DNA of 64,000 nucleotides from Devosia sp. (GCF_014860165.1 NZ_JACZKG010000071.1:119346-183345), one strand, 5' to 3'. Positions 18,631-30,951 are shown, counted from the first letter of the stretch. Numbers and translations are program-made. Notes: generated by a model from the sequence alone, not told the origin.

Positions 18631-19056
18631 CTAGTGGATGTGGCCGCCGTTGATCTGGCCGGCTTCGATGGCCAGGTTCAGCAACGCACTGACGATCTCC
18701 TGCGTATAGGATTTCTCTTCCGGCGTCGCGGCAGCGGCCAGTTCGGCTTCGGCGGCCTTGATCTGGGCGGCGAGATCGGCGTGGTCGAATTCGGCGAACG
18801 GCGCAGACTGCTCGGCCAGGATCGTCAGGCCCTCGGCCGACACGTCGGCAAAGCCGCCCTTGACGAAGAATATCTCGTCGCGGCCGTCGCTGCCATTGAC
18901 GGTGATGAAGCCGGGACGCAGCGTCGTCATGAACGGGGCGTGGTCGTTCATCACGGTGAAATAGCCCTCGGAGCCAGGCACGGTGACCGAATGCACGACT
19001 TCCGACAGCACCAGCCGCTCGGGCGACACGATCTCGATCTTGAGGCCTTCAGCCAT
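18631..19056 (-). CDS. atpC: ATP synthase epsilon subunit
   Basis: A 141-residue F1 epsilon subunit, part of the central stalk that couples rotation to catalysis and can inhibit ATP hydrolysis. It has the beta-sandwich N-terminus (LKIEIVSPERLVLSEVVHSVTVPGSEG, in pieces), the conserved NDHAPFMTTLRPG and a short helical C-terminus. It is the last gene of atpHAGDC, 85 bases after atpD and before a terminator. Confidence 0.96.
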   Translation of the reverse strand: MAEGLKIEIVSPERLVLSEVVHSVTVPGSEGYFTVMNDHAPFMTTLRPGFITVNGSDGRDEIFFVKGGFADVSAEGLTILAEQSAPFAEFDHADLAAQIKAAEAELAAAATPEEKSYTQEIVSALLNLAIEAGQINGGHIH

Positions 19057-19141
19057 GTTTTTGGTCCCTTAGCGGAGCAAACCCGAATTTCCGGGCCTGG
19101 GCAGGGGGCTCGCCGCGCGCGACGAGCCCGGATTGCAGAAA

Positions 19142-20605
<1,464 letters not shown>

Positions 20606-21493
20606 TTAGAGCGCTTCCGCGCCCGAAATGATTTCGATGAGTTCTTTGGTGATCTGGGCCTGGCGCTGGCGGTTATAGCTCAGCTGCAGCTTGCCGATCA
20701 TTTCGCCCGCGTTGCGGGTCGCATTGTCCATGGCGGACATCTGCGCACCGTAGAACGAGGCGGAGTTTTCGAGCAGGGCCTTGAGGATCTGCACCGATAT
20801 ATTGCGCGGCAGCAGGTCCTCGACGATGGCTTCTTCGCTCGGTTCGTATTCGTAGGGCACGGCCGATGCTTCGGCGGCGCCTTCGCCTGCCGGCTTGTCG
20901 AGCTTGGCCGGGATCAGCTGCTGGGCCGTCGGCACCTGGCTGATCACGCTGCCGAACTTGGCGAAATAGAGCGTCGCCACGTCGAATTCGCCGGCATTGA
21001 ACATGGCCAGCACCTTGTCCGCCACCTGCTGGGCCTGGACGAACCCGACCTGCTTGATTTCGCGGAAATTGAAGGTGTCGACGATATTGTCGGGGTACTG
21101 GCGCTTGAGGATGTCGTTGCCCTTGCGGCCAACGGTCAGGATCTTGACCGTCTTGCCCTGGCTGAGCAGCTTGGCGGCATGCTCGCGCGCCAGGCGGGCG
21201 ATCGACGAGTTGAAGCCGCCGGCCAGACCGCGCTCGCCGGTGGCAACCACCAGCAGATGGGTCTGGTCCTTGCCCGTGCCGCCCAGCAGCACCGGGGCAT
21301 TTTCCTGGCCGTCATAGACAGCGCCAAGCGCCGCCAAGACCTTGCCCATGCGCTCGGCATAGGGGCGCGCGGCCTCCGCAGCTTCCTGGGCGCGACGGAG
21401 CTTGGCCGCCGCGACCATCTGCATGGCCTTGGTGATCTTCTGGGTCGACTTGACCGAGTCGATGCGGTTCTTGAGGTCCTTTAGCGACGGCAT
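20606..21493 (-). CDS. atpG: ATP synthase gamma subunit
   Basis: A 295-residue rotor shaft subunit. The N-terminal coiled coil begins [20 protein letters not shown] and the C-terminal coil has [20 protein letters not shown] with [16 protein letters not shown], the usual gamma signature. The position between atpA and atpD is standard. Confidence 0.97.
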   Translation of the reverse strand: MPSLKDLKNRIDSVKSTQKITKAMQMVAAAKLRRAQEAAEAARPYAERMGKVLAALGAVYDGQENAPVLLGGTGKDQTHLLVVATGERGLAGGFNSSIARLAREHAAKLLSQGKTVKILTVGRKGNDILKRQYPDNIVDTFNFREIKQVGFVQAQQVADKVLAMFNAGEFDVATLYFAKFGSVISQVPTAQQLIPAKLDKPAGEGAAEASAVPYEYEPSEEAIVEDLLPRNISVQILKALLENSASFYGAQMSAMDNATRNAGEMIGKLQLSYNRQRQAQITKELIEIISGAEAL

Positions 21494-21514
21494 GACGTCG
21501 TCTCCTTCAAGCCC

Positions 21515-23049
<1,535 letters not shown>

Positions 23050-23050
<1 letters not shown>

Positions 23051-23610
23051 TATCCGACCTCTTTCATGGCGATCTTCATCGCAGCGAGTTTTGTCTTGAG
23101 GGATGAGTCGATCATCTGGCTGCCGACCTTCACCTGAAGGCCGCCAATCAAGGACGGATCGACGAATTGGTTGAGCGTGACGGTCTTGCCGATCTTGCCC
23201 TTGAGCGTTTCGGCCAGCGCCTTGGCCTGGTCGGCACTGAGCGGCGCAGCCGAGGTTACATCCGCCGTTACCTCTCCGCGCGCCTTGGCAGCCAGTTCGC
23301 GGAAGGTCGCGATGATGGCGTCGAGCGCGAACAGGCGACCGTTCTTGGCGATCAGCTTGAGGAAGTTGGCGACCAGCGCATTGGTCTTGCCCTTGGCGAG
23401 CAGCGCATCGAGCGCCTGCGCCTTGTTGTCGGCAGTAATCACTGGCGAACGCAGGAAGCGCGAGAAGTCAGCGCTTTCCCCGATGAGGCGGGAAACGTCG
23501 GACAGCGACGTTTCCACCGATGCCAGCTGGTTCTCGCTCGAGGCAAGATCGAACAGCGCCGACGCATATGGCCGGGCGATCTGGGTAAGCACTGAATTCT
23601 GCGCTGCCAA
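23050..23610 (-). CDS. atpH: ATP synthase delta subunit
   Basis: A 186-residue peripheral-stalk subunit (OSCP), first gene of the F1 operon. The conserved N-terminus [13 protein letters not shown] and the C-terminal [25 protein letters not shown] are clear. I chose a TTG at 23610 because it gives the normal [15 protein letters not shown] start, is preceded by GAGGG, and yields the family's length. The same frame stays open for another 59 codons upstream, but that extension (rich in Arg, Lys and Pro) does not resemble AtpH. An ATG further upstream cannot be excluded. Confidence 0.92.
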
Positions 23611-23810
23611 TGCCGCTACACCCTCTAGGTTGCCCGCCCGCTTGACCGCCCTATTTCTCTGGGAAACCCGGGCGGTTGCCGACGCTTGTTCTTGTCTGGA
23701 AAAGAGGCCGTCCGGAGACCCCTTCAAAGTCGCGCTCGCTCTAGCACAGCCCTTGCGCGGCTTGCAAGGCTTGGGGGTTGGATTCAAATGCGGCGAAAGT
23801 GTCGCAGGGC

Positions 23811-25979
23811 CTACATGAAGCTCATCGGGTCGATATCCACCTGCACCCGCAGGTTGCCCGTGACCTTCTCGGCCGAGCCCAGCCAGAATCGCACATAGCC
23901 CGAGAGATCGAAATCCTTGCCCGATTGCGCCAGCAGCCGCACGCGGTGGCGGCCGCGCACCATGGCGACCGGGGCATCGGCGGGGCCGAAGAGCTTCACC
24001 CCATCGGCCATCGGCGCAGCCGAGAGCAGCTTCTTGGCAAAGCCCATGGCCACGTCATGCTCGTTGGCCGAGACGATGAGGGCGGCGAGTCTCCCGAAGG
24101 GCGGCAGGCCACCGGCCTCGCGCGCCAAGAGTTCATGCGCATAGAAGGCTTCGCGATCGCCCGTAACCATGGCCCGCATGACCGGATGGTCGGGGTGATA
24201 GGTCTGGAGGAACGCCTTGCCGGTCTTGGACGCCCGGCCAGCGCGGCCGGCCACCTGGGTCAGGATCTGGAAGGTCCTTTCGGCTGCGCGCGGATCGCCA
24301 TGCGCCAGGCCCAGATCGGCATCGAGCACGCCCACCACGGAGAGTTTCTCGAAATGATGCCCCTTGGAAACCAGCTGGGTGCCGATGATGAGATCGAACT
24401 CCCCGCGCTCGATTTCGGCGAAGCGCTCCTTGAGCTGGGCATTGCTGCCCATATCCGATGACAGGATCACGCGCCTTGCATCGGGGAAACGAGCAGCGGC
24501 CTCCTCGGCCACCCGCTCGATGCCAGGGCCGACCGCGACGAGGCTTTCGGTATCGCCGCATTCGCTGCACACCTTGGGCGTACGCACCTCGTGCCCGCAA
24601 TGATGGCACATCAGCACGCCGCGAAAGCGATGCTCGACCATCCACGCCGAGCAATCAGGGCATTTGTATTGATGGCCGCAGGAGCGGCAGAGCGTCAGCG
24701 GCGCATAGCCGCGCCGGTTAAGGAACAGCAAGGCCTGCTCGCCCCGGTCGAGCGCCGCGAATACCTCGCGCGCCAGGAGGGGCGCAATCCACTGGCCCTT
24801 TTCCGGACCATCCACGCGCATGTCGATGGCCGTGATATTGGGCATGGCCGCCTCGGCGAAGCGCGAGGTCAGCAGCACATGGGCATAGCGGCCGGTATTG
24901 GCATTGTTGCGGGTCTCCACCGACGGTGTCGCCGAGGAGAGGATGACCCGGGCATCGGCCAGATGCGCCCGCACGATAGCCATGTCACGGGCGTGGTAGT
25001 TGACCCCGTCCGACTGCTTATAGGCGCCGTCATGCTCCTCATCGAGCACCAGCATGCCCAGTTCGCGGAACGGCAGGAACAAGGCCGAGCGGGCCCCGAC
25101 CACCGCCCGCACCGTGCCATCGAGCACGCCGCGCCAGACCCGGGCGCGCTGCGCCGGGGTCATGTCGGAATGCCATTCGGCGGGCCGCGTACCAAAGCGC
25201 TTGGTGAAGCGGGCAATGAAGGTGTTGGTCAGCGCGATCTCGGGCAGCAGGATCAACGCCTGCCGGCCGGCGCGCAGGGTGTCGGCCACCGCCTCGAAGA
25301 ACACTTCGGTCTTGCCGCCGCCAGTCACGCCATCGAGCAACGCGACCCCAAACTTGTGCGGATCGAGCGCGGTGATCTCGTCCAGCGCCTTTTGCTGGTC
25401 GGGTGACAGGGTGGCGATGGCACCATCGGGATCGGGCGGCAGCACCACGGGTGGGGGCGGCATTTCGAGCCGCTCCACCGCCCCGGCCCGCTCCAGCCCC
25501 TCGATGACCGAGGGCGAAACACCGGTGGCCCCGATCAGCGCCGCCTTAGGCCAGGCCATGCCGTCCATCAGCGTATCGAGCACGCGCAGCCGGGCCGGCG
25601 TCAGCTTTTCCGGTTCGTGGCCGGTGCGGCGGAAGGCGATGACAGGTTTGGGCGTATCGAGCGCCTCGGTAGAGCGCAATACCGCGCGCAGCACCTGGCC
25701 CGGCGCCGCCAGCGTATAGCGCGCGACCCAATCGACGAGCTTGAGCAATTCCTCGCTGAGCGGGGGAATGTCATAGGCCTGGGCGATGTCGCGCAGCCGG
25801 TTATGCGCCACCATATCCTTGGGCGGCCCCCAGACCACGCCCAGCGTCAGCCGCGGCCCCAGCGGCACGGCAACGATCGAGCCCCGCACAACCTCCATGC
25901 CCGGAGGAATGCGATAGCTGTAGGGGCCCTCGACGGCCACCCCCACCATGACGGCGACGATGTCTGGACGGTCTTCCAT
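23811..25979 (-). CDS. priA: Primosomal protein N', replication restart helicase PriA
   Basis: A 722-residue superfamily 2 DNA helicase that reloads the replisome at stalled forks. The N-terminal 3'-DNA-binding domain begins DIVAVMVGVAVEGPYSYRIP. Walker A is DGVTGGGKTEVF, Walker B LDEEHDGAYKQ. A zinc-binding block with paired cysteines (CRSCGHQYKCPDC, CHHCGHE, CSECGD) sits in the middle and a QVAGRAGRASKTG motif VI follows. ATG 25979 is taken as the start; an ATG at 26009 would add ten residues. xerC nearby is a common rhizobial arrangement. Confidence 0.95.
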   Translation of the reverse strand: MEDRPDIVAVMVGVAVEGPYSYRIPPGMEVVRGSIVAVPLGPRLTLGVVWGPPKDMVAHNRLRDIAQAYDIPPLSEELLKLVDWVARYTLAAPGQVLRAVLRSTEALDTPKPVIAFRRTGHEPEKLTPARLRVLDTLMDGMAWPKAALIGATGVSPSVIEGLERAGAVERLEMPPPPVVLPPDPDGAIATLSPDQQKALDEITALDPHKFGVALLDGVTGGGKTEVFFEAVADTLRAGRQALILLPEIALTNTFIARFTKRFGTRPAEWHSDMTPAQRARVWRGVLDGTVRAVVGARSALFLPFRELGMLVLDEEHDGAYKQSDGVNYHARDMAIVRAHLADARVILSSATPSVETRNNANTGRYAHVLLTSRFAEAAMPNITAIDMRVDGPEKGQWIAPLLAREVFAALDRGEQALLFLNRRGYAPLTLCRSCGHQYKCPDCSAWMVEHRFRGVLMCHHCGHEVRTPKVCSECGDTESLVAVGPGIERVAEEAAARFPDARRVILSSDMGSNAQLKERFAEIERGEFDLIIGTQLVSKGHHFEKLSVVGVLDADLGLAHGDPRAAERTFQILTQVAGRAGRASKTGKAFLQTYHPDHPVMRAMVTGDREAFYAHELLAREAGGLPPFGRLAALIVSANEHDVAMGFAKKLLSAAPMADGVKLFGPADAPVAMVRGRHRVRLLAQSGKDFDLSGYVRFWLGSAEKVTGNLRVQVDIDPMSFM

Positions 25980-26103
25980 TTGTGCCCGTTCTGTTCGCAC
26001 CCGGAACATAGGGAGCGCAAGTGATTCTGCCAAAGCGGCTGACTGCTGACAGGCTCTGTCAGCGGCTGGGCGCAGGGTGTCTTTCCAAGCACAGGAGGAT
26101 CCC

Positions 26104-26295
26104 ATGACCCACGTGATCGACCATTCGCCCGCCAACCGTTCGCTGCTGGACCTGGTGGAACGCGCCAGCCTCTTCGCGCTGCTGCAGCAGGCCCTCGAGC
26201 GCCAGAAGCGGCCCCAGGAACTGCCAAGCCGGCTCCATGACGATCTGGGCCTGCCGCCGAGCCAGCGCGCCGATTTCGGCCCGCACGGCCGCTAG
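26104..26295 (+). CDS. Small DUF1127-like protein
   Basis: A 63-residue protein with a very strong ribosome site (AGGAGG at 26094-26099) four bases before the ATG. The sequence is helical and charged, with RSLLDLVERASLFALLQQAL and then SRLHDDLGLPPSQR. The last part resembles the L-x-D-I/L-G-L tail of DUF1127 mini-proteins, some of which affect RNA turnover and phosphate or carbon metabolism in alphaproteobacteria. The match is weak and by eye only. It stands alone, divergent from priA and convergent with the omptin gene. Confidence 0.6.
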   Translation: MTHVIDHSPANRSLLDLVERASLFALLQQALERQKRPQELPSRLHDDLGLPPSQRADFGPHGR

Positions 26296-26302
26296 GTGGC
26301 GA

Positions 26303-27295
26303 TCAGAACTTGCCCTTGAGGCCGGCGGTGACTTCGGCGCTGCGCAGGGCCGCGGCCGCCGCATTGACGAAGGTTGCGGTCTGCGCGCCGGTGGCGATGT
26401 TGTAGGTCCTGGTGTCGCCGCGCTGCTCGAAGATGTGGTCGTAGCGGGCCGCCAGGGTCAGCTCGGCATTCTCCCCCAGCGCATAGCCGACATCCACGCC
26501 CGCCGTGAAGGTGGGCGCCATATAGAGCGTATCGACGAATCGCAGATTGCGCAGCCAGTGATCGTCCGTCGCCACCGACAGGAAGGTGACGCCGCCACGC
26601 AGCAATCCGCCAACGCGGAAATTGCCGTAATATTCCTCGCCGTCGACGCCCAGGAACAGTTCGGGCAATTGCTGGCGGTAGGTTATGGCCGCCGCGCCGT
26701 CGGGGATGGTGCCGGGCGTGTCGCGGAAGCCGGCGCCCGAATAGACGTAGGTGCCGCCATAGGCCGTCCACTGCACATCGGTATATTTGAAACCGGCATG
26801 GGCGCGGATCACTGCACTCGGGTCATTGACCAGCTCGTAGCCCAGCGCCGCGGCGCCGGTGAAATAGTGGTCGACCCGGGTGTCGGGATGCTGGCTGCGA
26901 TGCGACCAGTTGTCGAACGTGTCGTCGCCCCGAAGCCAGTCATAGTCTTCCATGTAGCTGTCGCCGTAGGCCGCAGTGCTACCCTCCAGGCTGGCGCTGA
27001 GGCCACCCCCGAAATCCACCGCTATCCCGCCGCGCAATACCGGCGTCGCCGTCTGCCAGATCAGGTGGCTGACGGTGTAGTTGCCATTGAGCACCTTCTC
27101 GTCGCCCTGCAGATACATGGCGCCGATGCTGGCATTGATCCGCACGCTGTCGTCGGGGCTGGCATAGGCGACGGACGGGCCGGGCATGACAATGCCGTCC
27201 TGCTGCCAGTAATCGGCGGACTGCACGGCGCTGCTGGCGGCAGTGAGCGCTATCGCGCCGACGGCAAGACGATTCCGAACCAGTGATAGACGCAT
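26303..27295 (-). CDS. Omptin-family outer membrane protease
   Basis: A 330-residue outer-membrane beta-barrel with signal peptide (LAVGAIALTAASSAVQSADYW). Alternating aromatic strands and a C-terminal Phe fit a barrel. The omptin catalytic residues appear intact: an Asp-x-Asp pair in MEDYDWLRGDD and an Asp/His pair in ATDDHWLR. Omptins cleave peptides between basic residues at the cell surface. The start at 27295 follows GGGAGGC; a longer frame starting upstream lacks this site. It is divergent from xerC over 77 bases. Family assignment is good; activity is not shown. Confidence 0.8.
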   Translation of the reverse strand: MRLSLVRNRLAVGAIALTAASSAVQSADYWQQDGIVMPGPSVAYASPDDSVRINASIGAMYLQGDEKVLNGNYTVSHLIWQTATPVLRGGIAVDFGGGLSASLEGSTAAYGDSYMEDYDWLRGDDTFDNWSHRSQHPDTRVDHYFTGAAALGYELVNDPSAVIRAHAGFKYTDVQWTAYGGTYVYSGAGFRDTPGTIPDGAAAITYRQQLPELFLGVDGEEYYGNFRVGGLLRGGVTFLSVATDDHWLRNLRFVDTLYMAPTFTAGVDVGYALGENAELTLAARYDHIFEQRGDTRTYNIATGAQTATFVNAAAAALRSAEVTAGLKGKF

Positions 27296-27334
27296 GGTCT
27301 TGCCTCCCTTGGATAAAACCATGGTCTTTCGAGG

Positions 27335-27350
27335 TTAAGGATGGGTTTAC
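27335..27350. promoter_or_regulatory. Near-match to a CtrA box in the omptin/xerC divergent promoter
   Basis: TTAA-GGATGGG-TTTAC lies between the two divergent genes. The spacing of seven is right but the second half-site has one mismatch to TTAAC. It is a low-confidence candidate only. Confidence 0.25.
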
Positions 27351-27372
27351 CACGTCAGTTGACACTGTGTTC

Positions 27373-28302
27373 ATGGTCGATTCCGCCTTTGCCACCGACG
27401 AATTCGTGCGTGAGCAGCTCGCCGCCTGGCAGCGCGAGCTGGGCTCGGTGCGCCGGCTTGCCGCCAATACGCTGGAGGCCTATGGCCGCGATGTCGACCA
27501 GTTCCTGAGCTTCCTGGCCGGTCACACCGGCGGGCCGGTGACGCTGGCGACGCTGAAGGAATTGCGCGGCGCCGATGTCAGAGCCTTCATGGCCCAGCGC
27601 CGCAGCGAAAGCCTGGCCTCGCGCTCGCTGGCGCGCGTGCTGTCGGCGCTCAAGAGCTTCTTCCGCTTTCTCGAGCGCGAAGGCGTTGTGGCGACCGAAG
27701 CGCTCAATGTCATCCGCACCCCCAAGCTGCCCCGGTCCCTGCCCAAAGCGCTGACCGTGATCGAGGCGCGGCAGACCATTGCCACTGTTGGCGAAATGGA
27801 AGAACTCCCCTGGGTGGCGGCGCGCGACATGGCGGTGCTGTCGCTGTGCTACGGCGCGGGCCTGCGTATTTCGGAAGCCCTGGCGCTGACCACAGGCGAT
27901 CTGGAATCCCAGGTTTTGCGGGTGACCGGCAAGGGCGGCAGGATCCGGCTGGTGCCGCTGATCGAGGCGGTGCGCAAGGCGATCGACCTCTATCTTGAGC
28001 TCTGCCCGTTCAAGTCCTGGCCGGAAGAGCCGCTGTTCCGCGGGGTCAAGGGCGGGGTGCTGTCGCCGCGGCTGATCCAGTTGCGGGTGGCGCAATTGCG
28101 CGGCGCGCTGGGCCTGCCGCCATCGGCGACGCCGCATGCGCTAAGGCATTCCTTCGCCACCCACCTGCTGGGCCGGGGCGGCGATCTGCGCGCCATCCAG
28201 GAACTGCTCGGCCATGCCAGCCTCTCGACCACCCAGATCTATACCGCCGTCGATACCGACCGGCTGCTGGAGAGCTATCGCAAGGCGCATCCGCGCGGGT
28301 AA
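27373..28302 (+). CDS. xerC: Tyrosine recombinase XerC
   Basis: A 309-residue site-specific recombinase that resolves chromosome dimers at dif together with XerD. The N-terminal SAM-like domain (about 10-100) is followed by the catalytic domain with Arg in GAGLRISEALALT, Lys in GKGGRIRLVPL, His-x-x-Arg in HALRHSFATHLL, His in LLGHASLSTTQIYT and the Tyr in the same motif. ATG 27373 (MVDSAFATDEFV) gives the usual length. Nearness to priA supports XerC over a mobile-element integrase; no attachment site or phage genes are near. Confidence 0.9.
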   Translation: MVDSAFATDEFVREQLAAWQRELGSVRRLAANTLEAYGRDVDQFLSFLAGHTGGPVTLATLKELRGADVRAFMAQRRSESLASRSLARVLSALKSFFRFLEREGVVATEALNVIRTPKLPRSLPKALTVIEARQTIATVGEMEELPWVAARDMAVLSLCYGAGLRISEALALTTGDLESQVLRVTGKGGRIRLVPLIEAVRKAIDLYLELCPFKSWPEEPLFRGVKGGVLSPRLIQLRVAQLRGALGLPPSATPHALRHSFATHLLGRGGDLRAIQELLGHASLSTTQIYTAVDTDRLLESYRKAHPRG

Positions 28303-28337
28303 TTGGCTTAACCCACCCCCACAACGTGGATATTGAA

Positions 28338-28383
28338 CCGAACGGATGAGGCGTTGGCCGCCTTGTGCGGCCATGGCGTTCGG
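28338..28383 (+). promoter_or_regulatory. Stem-loop in the leader of the DMT permease gene
   Basis: Outer arms CCGAACG (28338-28344) and CGTTCGG (28377-28383) enclose an inner perfect stem TGGCCGC/GCGGCCA (28355-28361/28367-28373) with a CTTGT loop. It lies 36 bases after xerC and 15 before the permease ATG, without a U-tract. It could be a leader structure or a weak terminator of xerC. Confidence 0.45.
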
Positions 28384-28398
28384 TAGCAACGTCATCCC

Positions 28399-29343
28399 AT
28401 GTCCTCCGCCTCAGCCATCGCACCATCCAGCAACGACCCTATCGGCTACGCCTATGCCGTGGCTGGGGCGATCCTCTTTTCCACCAAGGGCATTTTCATC
28501 AAGCTCGCCTATGGCATGGGCGTTTCCTCCGAGATGCTGCTGAGCCTGCGCATGCTGGTGGCGCTGCCGGTCTATCTGGTCATTCTGCTCACCATTATCA
28601 GGCGCGGGGACAAGCCAGTTGCCGCGCTGCGCCCGAGGGTGGTGCTGGCAAGCATGGCCATCGGCATTCTGGGCTATTACCTGTCGAGCTATCTCGATTT
28701 CCTGGGCCTCAACTTCGTCACCGCACAATATGAGCGGCTGGTGCTGTTCACCTATCCCTTCTTCGTGCTGCTGCTGGGCATCGCCTTTTTCGGCGACCGC
28801 ATGGTCTGGGGCGTGGTGCCGGCCATGCTGGTGAGCTATGCCGGCCTGCTGGTGATCTTTGGCTGGAACCTCGCCACCGACCCCGATGGCATCGTCATCG
28901 GCACCCTGCTGGTGCTGGGCTCGGCCGTCACCTTCGCGCTCTACCAGCACCTGGCCAAGCGGCAGATGCTGCTTATTGGCGCCGGGCTCTTCACCTGTGT
29001 CGGCATGTCGACAGCCGCGGTCTGCGCGATCGTCCAGAATCTCGTTCTTGTCGGACCCGGCAGCTATCTGGTGCTGACGCCGGAAATATGGGCCTGCGGG
29101 CTGGCGCTGGGCGTGTTCGGCACGGTGCTGCCCAGCTTCCTGATGAATGCCGGCATGGCCCGTATCGGCGCCCGCGCCACCGCCTCAACCGCCGCCTTCG
29201 GGCCGGTGGTGACTATTGTCATCGCCGTCATCGTGCTGGCCGAGCCCTTTACGCTCTACCACGGCATCGGCACGGGCTTGGTGCTGCTGGGTTCCGTACT
29301 CTTTACCCAGGCTGAACGCCGGGCTCGGAATGCGTTCAAATGA
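28399..29343 (+). CDS. DMT-superfamily (EamA) permease
   Basis: A 314-residue inner-membrane protein with about ten hydrophobic helices in two EamA repeats (about 20-150 and 165-300). The first repeat begins AYAVAGAILFSTKGIFIKLAYG. This superfamily exports metabolites such as amino acids, but the sequence does not reveal the substrate. The start at 28399 is the first ATG after the leader hairpin. It is not closely similar to the two tandem EamA permeases at 39802-41552. Confidence 0.88.
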   Translation: MSSASAIAPSSNDPIGYAYAVAGAILFSTKGIFIKLAYGMGVSSEMLLSLRMLVALPVYLVILLTIIRRGDKPVAALRPRVVLASMAIGILGYYLSSYLDFLGLNFVTAQYERLVLFTYPFFVLLLGIAFFGDRMVWGVVPAMLVSYAGLLVIFGWNLATDPDGIVIGTLLVLGSAVTFALYQHLAKRQMLLIGAGLFTCVGMSTAAVCAIVQNLVLVGPGSYLVLTPEIWACGLALGVFGTVLPSFLMNAGMARIGARATASTAAFGPVVTIVIAVIVLAEPFTLYHGIGTGLVLLGSVLFTQAERRARNAFK

Positions 29344-29428
29344 TTCTCTCTAAATGGCTTTTGGGCGCCGCAAAGCCGCTGTAATGTCCAGCGACGACTT
29401 GCGGCAGACATCTGGGAAGGGACAACCG

Positions 29429-30928
29429 ATGAACGCATTCCAAAAGCTTGTGGGAGGGGCCGCGCTGGCTCTGGTACTGGCGGCCGGACTGGCCGCGCCA
29501 GCCATGGCGCAGAAGCTCGACAACAAGAAGAACGGCCCCGCCGTCACCACCAGCAGCAGTGCGGACATCGACTTCGGCGATGATTCCAGCCAGTGGTCCA
29601 ATGACGGCGAATGCGACGATCCGCGCTTCGAGGGAGCCGGCTCGGCGTCCGAACTGGTCGACGACGATATTCGCAAGGATGCCACCGACTGCCGCACCGC
29701 CTTCGAGGCCGGCACCGTCACGCTCAAGGGCGGCACTGATCCCGCCGACGTGGCCATTGCCACGCCCATCGACGCCATCGACTTTGGCGACGACAGCAGT
29801 GAATGGGCCAAGGACGGCGAATGCGACGACCCCCGCTTTGAGGGCACCGGTTCTGCCGACGAGACGGTCGATGCCGACCTGCGCAAGGATGCAACCGATT
29901 GCAAGGCCGCGTACCAGGCCGGTACCGTGACGCTCAAGGATGCCGGGACCACCACCACGGCCGCCATCGATTTCGGTGACAATTCCAGCGAATGGGCCAA
30001 TGACGGTGAATGCGACGACCCGCGCTTCACCGGCACCGGCTCGGCCGCCGAGACGCTCGATGCCGATATCCGCAAGGATGCCGCCGACTGCAAGACCGCT
30101 TACGACGCCGGCACCGTGACCTTTGTCGGCGATGACATGACGGCGATGACGACGCCGGACATCGACTTTGGCGATAATTCCAGCGAATGGGCCAATGACG
30201 GCGAATGCGATGACCCGCGTTTTACCGGCACCGGCTCGGCCGCCGAGACGCTCGATGTCGACATCCTCAAGGATGCCGCCGACTGCCAGGCCGCCTATGA
30301 CGCGGGCACCGTAACCTTTGTCGGCGGCGGCACGGATGTGGCCGTTATCGACTATGGCGACGACACCAGCCAGTGGGCCAAGGATGGCGAGTGCGACGAT
30401 CCGCGTTTTTCGGGCACGGGCGTCGCCAATGAACTGCTCGATGCCGATATTGCCCATGACGCCACCGACTGCCGCGCTGCGGTGGAAGCGGGCACCGCCA
30501 CCTTCAATGGCGGCGCCAGCACCACCCCGGTCGCCGCCTTCGACTATGGCAGCGACTGGAGCAAATGGGCCAATGACGGCGAATGCGACGACCTGCGCTT
30601 CATGGGCGAAGGCACCGACAAGAAGCTGTTGACCGACGACCTCTATGGCGATGCTACCGACTGCCAGACGCTGGAAGCCGAAGGCAGGGTGACCATCCGC
30701 AAGGTCTATTCGCCCGCCTATCTTGCCGGCGCGCCCTATGACAGCAGCCATGTCGACTTTGGCGACAACACCTCGGACTATGCCAATGACGAGCGCTGCG
30801 ACGACCCGCGCTTCGAAGGCCCGGGCGCCGCATCGGTGCTGTTGGAAAGCGACGAGATGCATGACGAGGCCGACTGCAAGGCCGCCTATGAAGCCGGGCA
30901 GATCATCCTGATCAGCGAAGCCGAGTAA
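29429..30928 (+). CDS. Secreted protein with seven W/DGECDD/RF cysteine repeats
   Basis: A 499-residue protein: signal peptide (about 1-28, LALVLAAGLAAPAMAQ), then seven repeats of about 62-71 residues starting near bases 29567, 29777, 29966, 30161, 30347, 30539 and 30752. A typical unit is (I)DFGD-x-SS-x-W-x-NDGECDDPRF-x-G-x-G, then about 12 residues, D-A-x-D-C, and a closing Y-x-AG-T-V-T. Each unit has two Cys and many Asp, suggesting one disulfide and perhaps Ca2+ binding. Repeats 3 and 4 are nearly identical; 6 and 7 are more diverged. I do not recognise the family. ATG 29429 gives the signal peptide. A terminator follows. Confidence 0.85.
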   Translation: MNAFQKLVGGAALALVLAAGLAAPAMAQKLDNKKNGPAVTTSSSADIDFGDDSSQWSNDGECDDPRFEGAGSASELVDDDIRKDATDCRTAFEAGTVTLKGGTDPADVAIATPIDAIDFGDDSSEWAKDGECDDPRFEGTGSADETVDADLRKDATDCKAAYQAGTVTLKDAGTTTTAAIDFGDNSSEWANDGECDDPRFTGTGSAAETLDADIRKDAADCKTAYDAGTVTFVGDDMTAMTTPDIDFGDNSSEWANDGECDDPRFTGTGSAAETLDVDILKDAADCQAAYDAGTVTFVGGGTDVAVIDYGDDTSQWAKDGECDDPRFSGTGVANELLDADIAHDATDCRAAVEAGTATFNGGASTTPVAAFDYGSDWSKWANDGECDDLRFMGEGTDKKLLTDDLYGDATDCQTLEAEGRVTIRKVYSPAYLAGAPYDSSHVDFGDNTSDYANDERCDDPRFEGPGAASVLLESDEMHDEADCKAAYEAGQIILISEAE

Positions 30929-30951
30929 CCGGCAGGCACTGCGAGTTCAGG

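Noticed and set aside
27373..28302. XerC as an integrase of a mobile element
   Set aside because: No attachment-site repeats, tRNA or phage genes nearby, and the priA neighbourhood is typical for the chromosomal XerC.
29336..30862. A 508-codon minus-strand frame opposite the seven-repeat protein, whose product also looks repetitive
   Set aside because: The repetition simply mirrors the repeats of the plus-strand gene, which has a signal peptide and a terminator. The minus frame has neither.
29567..30928. Regular spacing of similar DNA units of about 190-210 bases, as a possible CRISPR or tandem repeat array
   Set aside because: Spacing is in whole codons, similarity is at the protein level, and units vary at third positions. 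It is a coding repeat.
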